Source of the DNA: SMWD01 sp964629475 | GTDB taxonomy: Bacteria > Pseudomonadota > Gammaproteobacteria > Steroidobacterales > GCA-2729495 | Direction: 5' to 3' | DNA length: 64,000 bases | Assembly: GCA_964629475.1 (NCBI GenBank) | Contig: CAZVQW010000001.1 | Span: forward strand, 62,001-126,000 | In this document: positions 32,857 through 40,992 of the stretch, one piece after another | Layout of the letters: every line of letters starts with the position of its first letter | Numbering within the stretch: the stretch's first letter is position 1 | Made by a program: the position numbers and the translations under genes | The notes under the pieces: generated by a model | The model's input: only the letters and a program-made list of their open reading frames with translations | Database searches by the model: none | Told to the model about the DNA's origin: nothing

Positions 32857-33717
32857 ATGACTGCGGGAGAAATACGTGCAAGTCATGTAACGATCCCGTC
32901 CAGGGATTTGTTACCGCTTACCGCCACCATCTATACAAAAGATCCGGTGCCCCGTCGTGTTGCCATCATCTGCAGTGCGACCGCAGTGCCACAGCGCTTT
33001 TATCGCCACTATGCGCATGCGCTGGCCGAAGCAGGCTATGTGGCTGTGACTTATGACTATCGCGGGATTGGACGCTCACGACCGAAATCGCTGCGGGGTT
33101 TTCAGGCGAAGACCAGCGATTGGGGGCTTCTCGATATGGCCGGTGTCGTTGACTGGGTCCGCAGCCAATTCGAGCCGGAGCGTGTGTTCATAGTCGGTCA
33201 TAGTGTTGGCGGCCAGGTTGCAGGACTGCTCGACAACAGCGCATTGATCGACGGAATGATCACGCTTTCGGCACAGAGCGGGCACTGGCGCCTGCAGGGC
33301 GGCGAGCAGAAATTGATTGTCGCTTTACACGTCCACATCTCACTCCCTTTGCTCTCGACGATCTTCGGATACATGCCGTGGAGCTGGCTTGGCTCGGCGG
33401 AAGATCTGCCGAAGGGGGCAGCCCTTGAGTGGTCGCGATGGTGCCGGGACCCGCTTTACCTGCTGGGCGACGACACATTGCCGTTGAACCGCTATACGGA
33501 ATTTTCGGCACCAGTCCTTGCGTACAGTATCGACGACGACAAGTGGGGGACGCGGCAGGCCGTCGATGCAATGATGTCGGCGTACCCAAATGTCGAACGA
33601 CGACATATCGAACCAGCACGAAATGAACTTCAGTTCCTCGGACACTTTGGTTATTTTCGGCAGACAGCGCGACACCTGTGGGCGGATGGAATCGCCTGGA
33701 TGAATGCGCTCAGGTAG
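32857..33717 (+). CDS. alpha/beta hydrolase (serine hydrolase)
   Basis: A 286-residue alpha/beta hydrolase. The nucleophile elbow GHSVGGQ places Ser116, with the oxyanion region after VAIICSATAVPQRFYRHYA. The lid segment includes LPLLSTIFGYMPWSWLG. The late Asp/His pair probably sits in YSIDDDKWG and FLGHFGYF. It resembles lipase-type predicted esterases of COG4757 size. Substrate unknown. The stop lies just upstream of the rubrerythrin gene, on the same strand. Confidence 0.82.
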   Translation: MTAGEIRASHVTIPSRDLLPLTATIYTKDPVPRRVAIICSATAVPQRFYRHYAHALAEAGYVAVTYDYRGIGRSRPKSLRGFQAKTSDWGLLDMAGVVDWVRSQFEPERVFIVGHSVGGQVAGLLDNSALIDGMITLSAQSGHWRLQGGEQKLIVALHVHISLPLLSTIFGYMPWSWLGSAEDLPKGAALEWSRWCRDPLYLLGDDTLPLNRYTEFSAPVLAYSIDDDKWGTRQAVDAMMSAYPNVERRHIEPARNELQFLGHFGYFRQTARHLWADGIAWMNALR

Positions 33718-33790
33718 TATGAAGTCGGTAAAAACTCGGGCTCTGAATCAATTGCTGAGCGCAAGCTCTCTATCTTCAACAGGTAACAAC

Positions 33791-34369
33791 ATGTCAAAGA
33801 GTATTATTGGTACACAAACAGAAAAAAACTTGTTGGTTGCGTTTGCCGGTGAGTCTCAGGCAAGAAATCGATATACATATTTTGCAGGTGCGGCCAAAAA
33901 GGAGGGTTTGGTTCAGATAGCACACATATTTGAGGAAACTGCCAATCAGGAGAAAGAACATGCAAAAAGGTTTTTTAAATTTCTTGAAGGTGGTGATGTA
34001 GAAATAACAGAAACATTCCCTGCCGGAAGAATCGGCACAACGCTTGAAAATCTAAAAGCGGCCGCAGCAGGAGAAGAATACGAATGGACAGAAATGTATC
34101 CGGCCTTTGCGAAAGTGGCAAGGGAGGAAGGTTTTAGTGACATTGCGGCAGCATTTGATGCTATTTCAATTGCCGAAAAGCAACATGGCAAACGATACCG
34201 CGATCTGGCGGAAAATCTGGAGGCGGGGAAAGTCTTCAAGAGAAACGGGAAAGTCGTTTGGCGTTGTCGGAATTGTGGTTATCTGCATGAAGCTGAAGAA
34301 GCTCCAAAGATGTGTCCTGCCTGTCTGCATCCGCAAGCCCATTTCGAACTATTGGGCGAGAACTGGTAG
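33791..34369 (+). CDS. rubrerythrin
   Basis: Non-haem diiron peroxide-scavenging protein of 192 residues. The ferritin-like domain (1-145) carries the Glu/His ligands in AGESQARNRYTYFA, EETANQEKEHAKRFF and SIAEKQHGKRY. The C-terminal rubredoxin-like knuckle has CRNCGYLHEAEEAPKMCPAC. The ATG at 33791 is preceded by CAGG. Base composition is visibly more AT-rich than flanking genes (AAA, TTT, ATA codons are common), so it may have been acquired. It follows the hydrolase gene by 73 bases. Confidence 0.92.
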   Translation: MSKSIIGTQTEKNLLVAFAGESQARNRYTYFAGAAKKEGLVQIAHIFEETANQEKEHAKRFFKFLEGGDVEITETFPAGRIGTTLENLKAAAAGEEYEWTEMYPAFAKVAREEGFSDIAAAFDAISIAEKQHGKRYRDLAENLEAGKVFKRNGKVVWRCRNCGYLHEAEEAPKMCPACLHPQAHFELLGENW

Positions 34370-34439
34370 TTTTGATTGTCGGGACTTATCCAAGTAGACG
34401 CTATCAGCTGAAATTTAAGCCTACATAGACAGATCTTCC

Positions 34440-34506
34440 GTAGGAGCGGCTTCCAGCCGCGATTCCTTGCGGTGGTATACCAATCGCGGCTGGAAGCCGC
34501 TCCTAC
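34440..34506. repeat. REPIN-like inverted repeat, copy 4 (variant)
   Basis: 23-base arms GTAGGAGCGGCTTCCAGCCG... (34440-34462) and the exact reverse complement (34484-34506), spacer 21 bases. Relative to the others the arm has TTCCAG in place of TTTAG and GTAGGA in place of GTGGGA, with matching changes in both arms. It lies between rubrerythrin and the SDR gene. Confidence 0.9.
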
Positions 34507-34518
34507 TGAAGACAGCAG

Positions 34519-35232
34519 TTACCAGGCAATGGTTCTGCCCTCGTAGTGCCTGAAGCAGCCGGTGTCATCGATCGTCAATGCGGCGATCAGGGGGCGCAGG
34601 GCGCTGATACTTTGTTCTATTTCGACCATGGCGTAACCGAAGGCATCCATGCGTGTCTTGACGTAACCCGGGCAAAACATCGCGACTATGATGCCACGCT
34701 CTTTCAGTTTCTCGGCAATGATGGTCATGGCCCGATTCAGGGCTGTTTTGCTGCTGGCATAGGCAACGCCCGGAATCGCCATCTCGGCGATCGATGCAAC
34801 CTGACTGGAAATGTTGATAAGCTTTTTCTGTTCTCCGGCCGCGAGATGCTCGGTGAATGTTTCAGCCATTTTCACGGGGCCGAACGTATTAGTCTCAAGG
34901 ACATCTCGCCAGATATCGTAGTCGATGCTGCCAAAATGTTGCCGCTCGATATTCTCGGCAATCGGGAGCGGCCCGATGATGCCGGCATTATTCAGCAGGA
35001 TATCCAACGGAACACCGGCATATTGCCTGCCCAGGGCCTCGATGGCTGAATGATCCCGGACATCCAGTTTTTCGATGGTTACTGTTTGACCTGCACCAGC
35101 AAGCTCATGCAGCGCATCAGCCGATTTCGGTGAACGGCAGCACGCGATGACGTCCCAGCCGTCCGCGGCATATTGGCGCGTAAACTCGAGGCCGAGGCCC
35201 TGGTTGGCGCCGGTGATCAGGATTGACGGCAT
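34519..35232 (-). CDS. short-chain dehydrogenase/reductase
   Basis: A 237-residue NAD(P)-binding SDR. It has TGANQGLG at 7-14 for cofactor binding, LNNAG in the fold core, and the catalytic Ser/Tyr/Lys in ISSQVAS and YASSK. The ATG at 35232 is preceded by AAGGA. The longer frame upstream is not family-like. Its substrate is unknown. It is divergent from the yaiI-like gene. Confidence 0.9.
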   Translation of the reverse strand: MPSILITGANQGLGLEFTRQYAADGWDVIACCRSPKSADALHELAGAGQTVTIEKLDVRDHSAIEALGRQYAGVPLDILLNNAGIIGPLPIAENIERQHFGSIDYDIWRDVLETNTFGPVKMAETFTEHLAAGEQKKLINISSQVASIAEMAIPGVAYASSKTALNRAMTIIAEKLKERGIIVAMFCPGYVKTRMDAFGYAMVEIEQSISALRPLIAALTIDDTGCFRHYEGRTIAW

Positions 35233-35317
35233 CGGATGATTCCTTTTTGTATTATGAAATTTAAGTACCCAGACTGAAAGGTCCGGACAGCAGCAGATTA
35301 ACTTGAAGTAGCTCGAT

Positions 35318-35773
35318 ATGAAAATATGGGTAGATGCAGATGCTTGCCCCGTGGTCATCAAAGAAATTTTGTTCAGAGCGGCGGAACGCACCCAGGTGGA
35401 ACTGACGCTTGTGGCCAATCAGCCGGTCCACAGGCCTTCATCCCGCTATATCAAGACGATTCAGGTGGCGGCTGGTTTTGATGTTGCCGACAATGAGATC
35501 GTCAAACGACTCGCTGCCGGTGATCTCGTGATCACGGCCGATATTCCATTGGCGGCGGAGGTGATCGAAAAGGGTGGGCATGCGCTCAACCCTCGGGGCG
35601 AACTCTATAGCGAAGAGAATATTAAGGCTCGCCTGAATATGCGCGATTTCATGGATACCATGCGGGCCAGCGGAATCAACACGGGCGGTCCGGCGGCATT
35701 GAGCCAAAGCGATCGGCAGTCGTTCGCAAATCACCTGGATGCGTTTTTAGCCAGGTATGCCGGTGAGGTCTGA
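35318..35773 (+). CDS. YaiI/YqxD-family protein (UPF0178)
   Basis: A 151-residue PIN-like protein of the YaiI family. It starts KIWVDADACPVVIKEIL, the family hallmark, and carries VITADIPLAAEVIEKGGHALNPRG. Acidic residues in DADAC and TADIPL suggest metal binding and possible nuclease-type activity. Function is unproven. The next gene converges on it with a 34-base gap. Confidence 0.93.
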   Translation: MKIWVDADACPVVIKEILFRAAERTQVELTLVANQPVHRPSSRYIKTIQVAAGFDVADNEIVKRLAAGDLVITADIPLAAEVIEKGGHALNPRGELYSEENIKARLNMRDFMDTMRASGINTGGPAALSQSDRQSFANHLDAFLARYAGEV

Positions 35774-35807
35774 CCGGAAGGTCATTCGATCACGGTGATT
35801 TCTGTCT

Positions 35808-36554
35808 TCAAGGGCGGAGTTCTGACTTGAAAATTTCCTTGACCCGCTGGCCGGGTTTCTCACCGATTACTCTGTATACGCCTTTCCAGGCGCGTGGATC
35901 GAGTCCGTCATCGAAGAACAGATCGAGGTGCCGGTGATTACGGTCACGTAATTTCTCAGGCCCTGATCCCATGTAGGTCAGCTGGTTCGAGAGGTCGAGA
36001 TAATGAGCCAGGTATTGTTCGATAAAAGGGGCGATGCGATTCAGTTCCGCGTGCTTTGCCGGTCGGCCGCAGACGATACTCCACGGGCTCAGATACGCCG
36101 CTATCGCCGGGTTGGCCGTAGCCAGTGCACAGGGGCTGTCCTTGCTTTGGATCGCCTTCCCGTAGGGTTTCGTGATCGGTGCAAATACCGTGGTGAAATA
36201 GTCGGGATGGTCGATCGGATCGAGACGCGGCAGGTAATCGGCATTGAAAATACAGGCGTCAGGCCCGAACTGGACGACCTGGGCATGAAAGTGGGGCATC
36301 GGTGTGGCAGAACGGCCGAAAAGAAAAAATAGCTGGGTATCGACCGGTTCACGGATCAACCGGAAGTGAATCATCCGATCGATCAGGCTGCTACCCGTGC
36401 CTTGCCACAATCGCAGGGTGCCGGCTTTGGTCGCCGGCTCATCGGCGTTAGGCAGCGCCAGGAATGGTTCGCCGCGTTCACCGGGCAGTTCTTGCAACGC
36501 CTGATTCGTCAGTGCCTTCTCGATCAGGCTGTTGATGTATTCAAAGCCAAACAT
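35808..36554 (-). CDS. red chlorophyll catabolite reductase / bilin-reductase-like protein
   Basis: A 248-residue soluble protein with no chlorophyll genes nearby. The middle region matches from memory the plant RCC reductase pattern PHF-x-x-VQ, D-x-LPR-D, HPDY: here PHFH (87-90), VVQF, DYLPRLD (106-112) and HPDYF (116-120). That places it in the ferredoxin-dependent bilin reductase superfamily as a hypothesis. The remainder (LSPWSIVCGRP, YLAHYLDLSNQL, RNHRHLDLFFDDGLDPRAWKGVY) fits a late helix and Asp-rich end. The start ATG lies in an AT-rich region. Its partner and substrate are unknown. Confidence 0.55.
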   Translation of the reverse strand: MFGFEYINSLIEKALTNQALQELPGERGEPFLALPNADEPATKAGTLRLWQGTGSSLIDRMIHFRLIREPVDTQLFFLFGRSATPMPHFHAQVVQFGPDACIFNADYLPRLDPIDHPDYFTTVFAPITKPYGKAIQSKDSPCALATANPAIAAYLSPWSIVCGRPAKHAELNRIAPFIEQYLAHYLDLSNQLTYMGSGPEKLRDRNHRHLDLFFDDGLDPRAWKGVYRVIGEKPGQRVKEIFKSELRP

Positions 36555-36630
36555 AATAAATACAATTAGTTATAGTTATTATCTATATTTAATCGAAGTT
36601 CAGAAAAATTAAGTAACCGGGGATGAGTGA

Positions 36631-36699
36631 CTGTGGGAGCGGCTTTAGCCGCGAAAAGTCCGCCAGGTGCAGCAATCGCGGCTAAAGCCGCTCCCACAG
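36631..36699. repeat. REPIN-like inverted repeat, copy 5
   Basis: Perfect 24-base arms (36631-36654, 36676-36699) with a 21-base spacer, the same core as copies 1, 3 and 6. It lies between the RCCR-like gene start and the 3' end of the CoA-transferase gene. Confidence 0.92.
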
Positions 36700-36745
36700 C
36701 AAGTGACCATTTATGTCGCAGCAATTCACTGAGCTCGAATCTGTT

Positions 36746-37954
36746 TCAGATGATGCCTTCGTCCTGCATCTTTTTCTGCTCATCAGCGCTGATGCCGAGT
36801 AACCCACCGAGAATTTCCTCATTGAATGCGCCGACCTCGGGGCCGGGCCAGTCGGTGCGCCCTGGCGTCTTGCTGAATTTGGGCACCATGGCCGGGATTT
36901 TCAATTGTTTTCCGTCAATTTCTACTTCTTCAAACAGGCCGCGCGCATTGAAATGTTCGTCGGCAAGCATGTCTGCGACATCGTAGATCGGGCCGGATGG
37001 CACGCGCGCTTCTTCGAGCAATGACAGCGCCGTATCGGAGTCCATCGAGCCGGTCCATGCTGTGATCACCGCATCGATCTCAGGTTCATGCTCGACGCGC
37101 CCGGCATTGTCGGCGAAGCGTGGGTCTTCACCCATTTCCGGCTTGCCCATTTTGTCGCACAGGCGTTTGAAAATGGAATCGCCATTTGCGCCGATGATGA
37201 TGAACTTGCCGTCGCTGCAACGGTACGTGTTCGTCGGCACGATACCGGTCAACGTGGACCCGGAAGGCTCGCGTATCTCGCCGGCGCCGTCGAATTCGGG
37301 CACGACGCCTTCGAGCATGTTGAATACCGATTCGTATAACGCCGTATCGACGATCTGACCGCCGCCTTCGGGGTCTTTCAGGCGCCGGACGAGGGCCATG
37401 ACAATGCCGAAAGCCGTGTGCAGGCCGGCGAGGGTATCGCCGAGGCTCAGGTTCGGACGTACCGGCGGACCGTCCGGGAAACCATTGACGTAGCGCAGGC
37501 CGCCGACACCTTCGCAGACCGATGCGAAGCCCGGTTTGGAGGCATAGGGTCCGTCCTGGCCATAGCCGGAGATACGCGCATAAATCAGCCCCGGATTACT
37601 GGCTTCGAAAACCTCCGGACCGAGTCCCCATCTTTCCATCCTGCCGGGCATGAAATTCTCGACGACAGCATCGGCTTTGTCGATCAGCTGCCGCACGATC
37701 TCCTGACCCTGTTCACTGCGCAGGTTTGCGGTAATGCACTTCTTGTTGCGGCCCAGGCTGCGCCACCACCACGAGGTACCGTGTTCATCGAGGATCCGCC
37801 ATTTGCGGATAGGGTCACCGTCTCCGGGTGTTTCGACCTTGATAACCTCGGCGCCGAAATAGCCGAGAATGCTGCCGACAAACGGCCCGGCCAGTAATTG
37901 GCCAACTTCAATGATGCGAAAGCCGTCGAGCGGACGAGCGTTGGATTTATTCAT
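36746..37954 (-). CDS. CaiB/BaiF-type CoA-transferase (class III)
   Basis: A 402-residue class III CoA-transferase, which exchanges CoA between carboxylic acids. The catalytic Asp lies in LSLGDTLAGLH. Other signatures are LDGFRIIEVGQLLAGPFVGSILGYFGAEVIKVE at the N-terminus, GRNKKCITANL, and GGQIVDTALYES. No companion dehydrogenase or ligase genes lie close enough to define its substrate. The gene upstream on the plus strand (38204) is divergent. Confidence 0.92.
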   Translation of the reverse strand: MNKSNARPLDGFRIIEVGQLLAGPFVGSILGYFGAEVIKVETPGDGDPIRKWRILDEHGTSWWWRSLGRNKKCITANLRSEQGQEIVRQLIDKADAVVENFMPGRMERWGLGPEVFEASNPGLIYARISGYGQDGPYASKPGFASVCEGVGGLRYVNGFPDGPPVRPNLSLGDTLAGLHTAFGIVMALVRRLKDPEGGGQIVDTALYESVFNMLEGVVPEFDGAGEIREPSGSTLTGIVPTNTYRCSDGKFIIIGANGDSIFKRLCDKMGKPEMGEDPRFADNAGRVEHEPEIDAVITAWTGSMDSDTALSLLEEARVPSGPIYDVADMLADEHFNARGLFEEVEIDGKQLKIPAMVPKFSKTPGRTDWPGPEVGAFNEEILGGLLGISADEQKKMQDEGII

Positions 37955-38203
37955 AGTGATGGGTCCGGTGGCGAATTTTGCTGGGTCTGCGCGCCCACTT
38001 AATTCTGTTTTGTAGCGGACAGTTTAACGTGAAACGTCAATGCATTACAGGACCCGGCGGATGCTTCTATCGTGGGCTCAGAGACCGATCAGGATGCAAA
38101 TTTAACATTATGCGGAAAATGTGACCCGGTTCACGGGTCGCATGACTCAATCGCCGGATCATTGCCCGCATACAGAGATTAATCTGCTTTCCGCGGAGTG
38201 ACT

Positions 38204-38584
38204 GTGCGTATCTGCATCCTGATCGGTTTAAGTTTCCTTGCATTCGGTTGCGCCAATGACCATATGGGGGCACGACTCGCCTCATGGCAGGGGAGTCATT
38301 TCAACGAAGTCGCCGTGGCCTGGGGGCCGCCCGATGCCTGTTCCATTGATGCCAATTATGCCGATACGTCGCAGCGGATTTGTGAGTGGCAACAGCGATC
38401 GGTCGAAGGTGCCGCATGTACGACCCTGCTGGCATTCGATACTGACGACAAAGTGACCGGCTGGCGTTGGCGCGGAGACCAGTGTCAGCTAACCGCCACT
38501 GCCGTGGCCGCGAATACCTTCCGTGAACGTCCCGATGCGCTTTCGGTTGACGATGCAAATCCAGGGGCTGTCGCTGCGGACTGA
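38204..38584 (+). CDS. small putative lipoprotein, unknown function
   Basis: A 126-residue protein. The GTG at 38204 follows GGAG with 5-base spacing, and an in-frame GTG lies at 38198. The signal peptide ends with LAFGC, a lipobox. The mature part has GSHFNEVAVAWGPPD and CEWQQRS with several cysteines, compatible with a small periplasmic domain. Its stop is 5 bases from the stop of the convergent methyltransferase gene. Family not recognised. Confidence 0.6.
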   Translation: MRICILIGLSFLAFGCANDHMGARLASWQGSHFNEVAVAWGPPDACSIDANYADTSQRICEWQQRSVEGAACTTLLAFDTDDKVTGWRWRGDQCQLTATAVAANTFRERPDALSVDDANPGAVAAD

Positions 38585-38589
38585 ATAAC

Positions 38590-39201
38590 TCACAGCGGTT
38601 TGGCCTGACCACGATAGTGATAAGACACGAATTTAGGCCCCTCGAGGTAGCTTGTTTCGAGTTCGAGAAACTGGAAACCCGCCGCTTCGATCAGTGGTGC
38701 TATTGGTCGAGTCAGGCTACAGCCCGCCAGAAATTTGAAAACCGGGTTCATGCGTCGTTGTAATCGCAAGATTTTTTCTTCCGGCGCCTGGCCATGTTCG
38801 AGAAACAACAAGCGGCCACCCGGCTTCAGAACCCGGCGCATTTCCTGCAAAGCCTCTTCGATGGGCGGAATTGAACACAGCGACCATGTTGTCACGATCG
38901 TGTCGATGCTGTTTGATTCAAGGGGGATTTCTTCCGCACCGCTTTTTATTGCTTCGATCGGGTACTGAGCCGTGCTCATGATCTCTTCGGCCTTGGCCAG
39001 CAGCTTCGCAGATGGCTCCAGCCCAAACAGGTGTTCGATGTCCTTTGAGTAGTAGGGCACGTTCATGCCCGAGCCAAAACCGACTTCGAGAACCCGCCCG
39101 GTTGCGAGTGGCGGCACCAGCGGTCGATATTGACGGATGACTTTGTTCTTCATGCCGCGCTCGACCATGAACGGCAAGATATGATCAGCATAAAGTCCCA
39201 T
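38590..39201 (-). CDS. class I SAM-dependent methyltransferase
   Basis: A 203-residue methyltransferase. Motif I is VLEVGFGSGMNVPYY, with the acidic loop at LFGLEPSAKLL, IDTIVTTWSLCSI and the post-motif RVLKPGGRLLFLEHG. The C-terminal helix region IEAAGFQFLELET fits UbiE/phospholipid-methyltransferase-like proteins. Acceptor unknown. The ATG follows GGAG with 5-base spacing. It lies 15 bases from the haloalkane-dehalogenase-like gene, same strand. Confidence 0.85.
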   Translation of the reverse strand: MGLYADHILPFMVERGMKNKVIRQYRPLVPPLATGRVLEVGFGSGMNVPYYSKDIEHLFGLEPSAKLLAKAEEIMSTAQYPIEAIKSGAEEIPLESNSIDTIVTTWSLCSIPPIEEALQEMRRVLKPGGRLLFLEHGQAPEEKILRLQRRMNPVFKFLAGCSLTRPIAPLIEAAGFQFLELETSYLEGPKFVSYHYRGQAKPL

Positions 39202-39216
39202 GGTTACTCCGCTGAA

Positions 39217-40116
39217 TTACTCGATCCTGGCGTGCCAGGTGGCAATTGCTTTGCCGATATCGTCGGCCGAGTCTTCCTGGATAAAGTGAATGCCCGGGAC
39301 CGTGACCTCATCCTGGTTCGGCCACCGGCGGCATGTCTCGCGGGGTGCGCCGACGAGAACTGCGCCAGGTTCGGCGTTGATAAAAAGTTTCGGTATGTTC
39401 GATGTTGCCAGCCAGTCTGCATATTGGCTGACGATCTCGACGACATCGGCCGGTTCGCCGTTGATCGGCAATTCCCGGGGCCACGCCAGCATGGGTTGCC
39501 GGTCGTCACCAGGCTCGGCGAATGGTTGCCGATAGGCAGCCATTTCCTCGTCGCTCAGCTTGCGCATGATGGATGCGGGCAGGATGCGCTCGATAAACAG
39601 GTTCTTGTCGAGAATCAGGCTTTCACCCGCGTCCGAGCGCAGGCCCTCGAATAGCGGGCGGCTTTGCTCGGGCCACTCATTCCAGCCGATTGGCCTGACG
39701 AGCGCCTCCATATAAACGATGCCGGCCACGCGGTCTGCGTTGCGCCGCGCCCAGTCGAAACCGAGTGCCGAGCCCCAGTCGTGCAGTACGAGCGTGACAC
39801 GATCACCGATCGCGAGTGCATCGAGCGTCGCATCGAGGTAACGACGGTGACAGACGAAGCGATAGCGATCCGCTTCTGAGCTGTCGAGTTTGTCCGAACC
39901 ACCCATGCCGATCAGGTCGGGCGCGATGCATCGGCCCAACTCGGCCAGGTGGGGCATGACGTTACGCCACAGGTAGGATGAGGTCGGATTGCCGTGTAGA
40001 AAAACAATTGAATTCCCGGCCCCGGTTTCACGGCAGGCCTCACGGTAGGCCTCACGGTAGGCCCCACGGTAGGCAATCTGCTTGCCGAGTACGGTGATGG
40101 TTTGCAAATCGATCAT
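39217..40116 (-). CDS. haloalkane dehalogenase-like alpha/beta hydrolase
   Basis: A 299-residue alpha/beta hydrolase. The nucleophile Asp113 sits in LHDWGSALG with the halide-binding Trp114. The second halide-binding Asn is in HGNPTSSYLW (41-50). The late acid is Glu137 (VYMEALV) and the base His277 (GIHFIQEDS). This set matches haloalkane dehalogenases, although substrate preference is not readable. The N-terminal stretch at residues 16-30 is a tandem Ala-Tyr-Arg-Glu-type repeat from a 12-bp array, absent from typical family members. Confidence 0.85.
   Translation of the reverse strand: MIDLQTITVLGKQIAYRGAYREAYREACRETGAGNSIVFLHGNPTSSYLWRNVMPHLAELGRCIAPDLIGMGGSDKLDSSEADRYRFVCHRRYLDATLDALAIGDRVTLVLHDWGSALGFDWARRNADRVAGIVYMEALVRPIGWNEWPEQSRPLFEGLRSDAGESLILDKNLFIERILPASIMRKLSDEEMAAYRQPFAEPGDDRQPMLAWPRELPINGEPADVVEIVSQYADWLATSNIPKLFINAEPGAVLVGAPRETCRRWPNQDEVTVPGIHFIQEDSADDIGKAIATWHARIE
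40029..40076. repeat. four tandem 12-bp units inside the dehalogenase-like gene
   Basis: CACGGCAGGCCT, CACGGTAGGCCT, CACGGTAGGCCC and CACGGTAGGCAA run end to end. They add four-residue repeats to the protein (AYRG, AYRE, AYRE, ACRE). The array is in frame, so copy changes alter protein length without frameshift. Confidence 0.92.
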
Positions 40117-40131
40117 GACGGGGATAATTCT

Positions 40132-40980
40132 CTATCGATTATTTCGCTCAATACCGTCAGCGATCAGTTCAATGAAGTCTGATTCGCTGTCGATACTACT
40201 GATGTCACCGGCATTGACGGTATAGCCATGTTGGTTCGCCAGTGCCTCGTAAAGCGGTTTGCGATGCTCGAGCAGTTCGGGGAACATCCATTTAACGAAA
40301 CGGTCGGGTTCAATTTCCTCAGCCGATTCGAGTTTTTCCCTGGTGAGATATTCGGCAAGTTTTTGATCCAAAAAGCTGTCATTGAAATACAAAGGCTTTG
40401 GATCGTTTACTGCGCGCCGAATCAATTCCTCTTCCATCTCCGTATCTGCCTTCAGATACAGGATCAGCGTATGTTCCGTGAGGGCATCGATCGCCGGGCC
40501 GGGCGGTAGTTCGCAAATGCTCCCGCCGGCATCATTCAGAAAATGATCGTAGCCGTAAATCTCGTGTGCCTTGTCGATAAATTCCACGACATCGTGCATT
40601 GCGGCCGATTCAGCCTGCATATGCAGTGCCTGGCGGTGTTTGAATTCGGCGGTTGGCAGGCCGCCCATATCGGCGCGACCGATTTTGCCGAGAAACGTCG
40701 ATACCGGCTCGAGGTTATGCACGCTGATGTTATTGGCGATGTAAATCGAATCGCTGCGCAACAGATCCTTGAGGAAGCCGACCCGCATGGCCTGCCGTTT
40801 GATGTTGTCGAGGATTGGCTCGGCCAGGTATTTCGTGCCGATCCGGTAATCACCACTGTAATGAAACCAGTTCGTTTTCGGCAGTCGGTTGGCCAGGTAC
40901 GTCTTACCGACGCCAGACATGCCGAGCAGGGTTACGGCCTTCTGCGGCCAATTCACGAATTCATCGCGCGTCATGTGCAT
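40132..40980 (-). CDS. P-loop NTPase, putative kinase-like
   Basis: A 282-residue protein with Walker A GMSGVGKT at 20-27. The rest contains GDYRIGTKYLAEPIL and LPPGPAIDALTEHTLILYLKADTEMEEELI, which suggests a shikimate/nucleotide-kinase-like fold with a lid region. A canonical Walker B is not evident. The ATG at 40980 has AAGGAA upstream; a second in-frame ATG lies at 40974. It lies 12 bases downstream of the HNH-fold gene, same strand, so the pair is probably co-transcribed. Substrate unknown. Confidence 0.6.
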   Translation of the reverse strand: MHMTRDEFVNWPQKAVTLLGMSGVGKTYLANRLPKTNWFHYSGDYRIGTKYLAEPILDNIKRQAMRVGFLKDLLRSDSIYIANNISVHNLEPVSTFLGKIGRADMGGLPTAEFKHRQALHMQAESAAMHDVVEFIDKAHEIYGYDHFLNDAGGSICELPPGPAIDALTEHTLILYLKADTEMEEELIRRAVNDPKPLYFNDSFLDQKLAEYLTREKLESAEEIEPDRFVKWMFPELLEHRKPLYEALANQHGYTVNAGDISSIDSESDFIELIADGIERNNR

Positions 40981-40992
40981 GAGTGAGGTTCC

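Noticed and set aside
38067..38285. A 72-residue minus-strand frame opposite the start of the lipoprotein gene
   Set aside because: Its sequence is basic and without a signal or family match, and it overlaps a better-supported lipoprotein gene.
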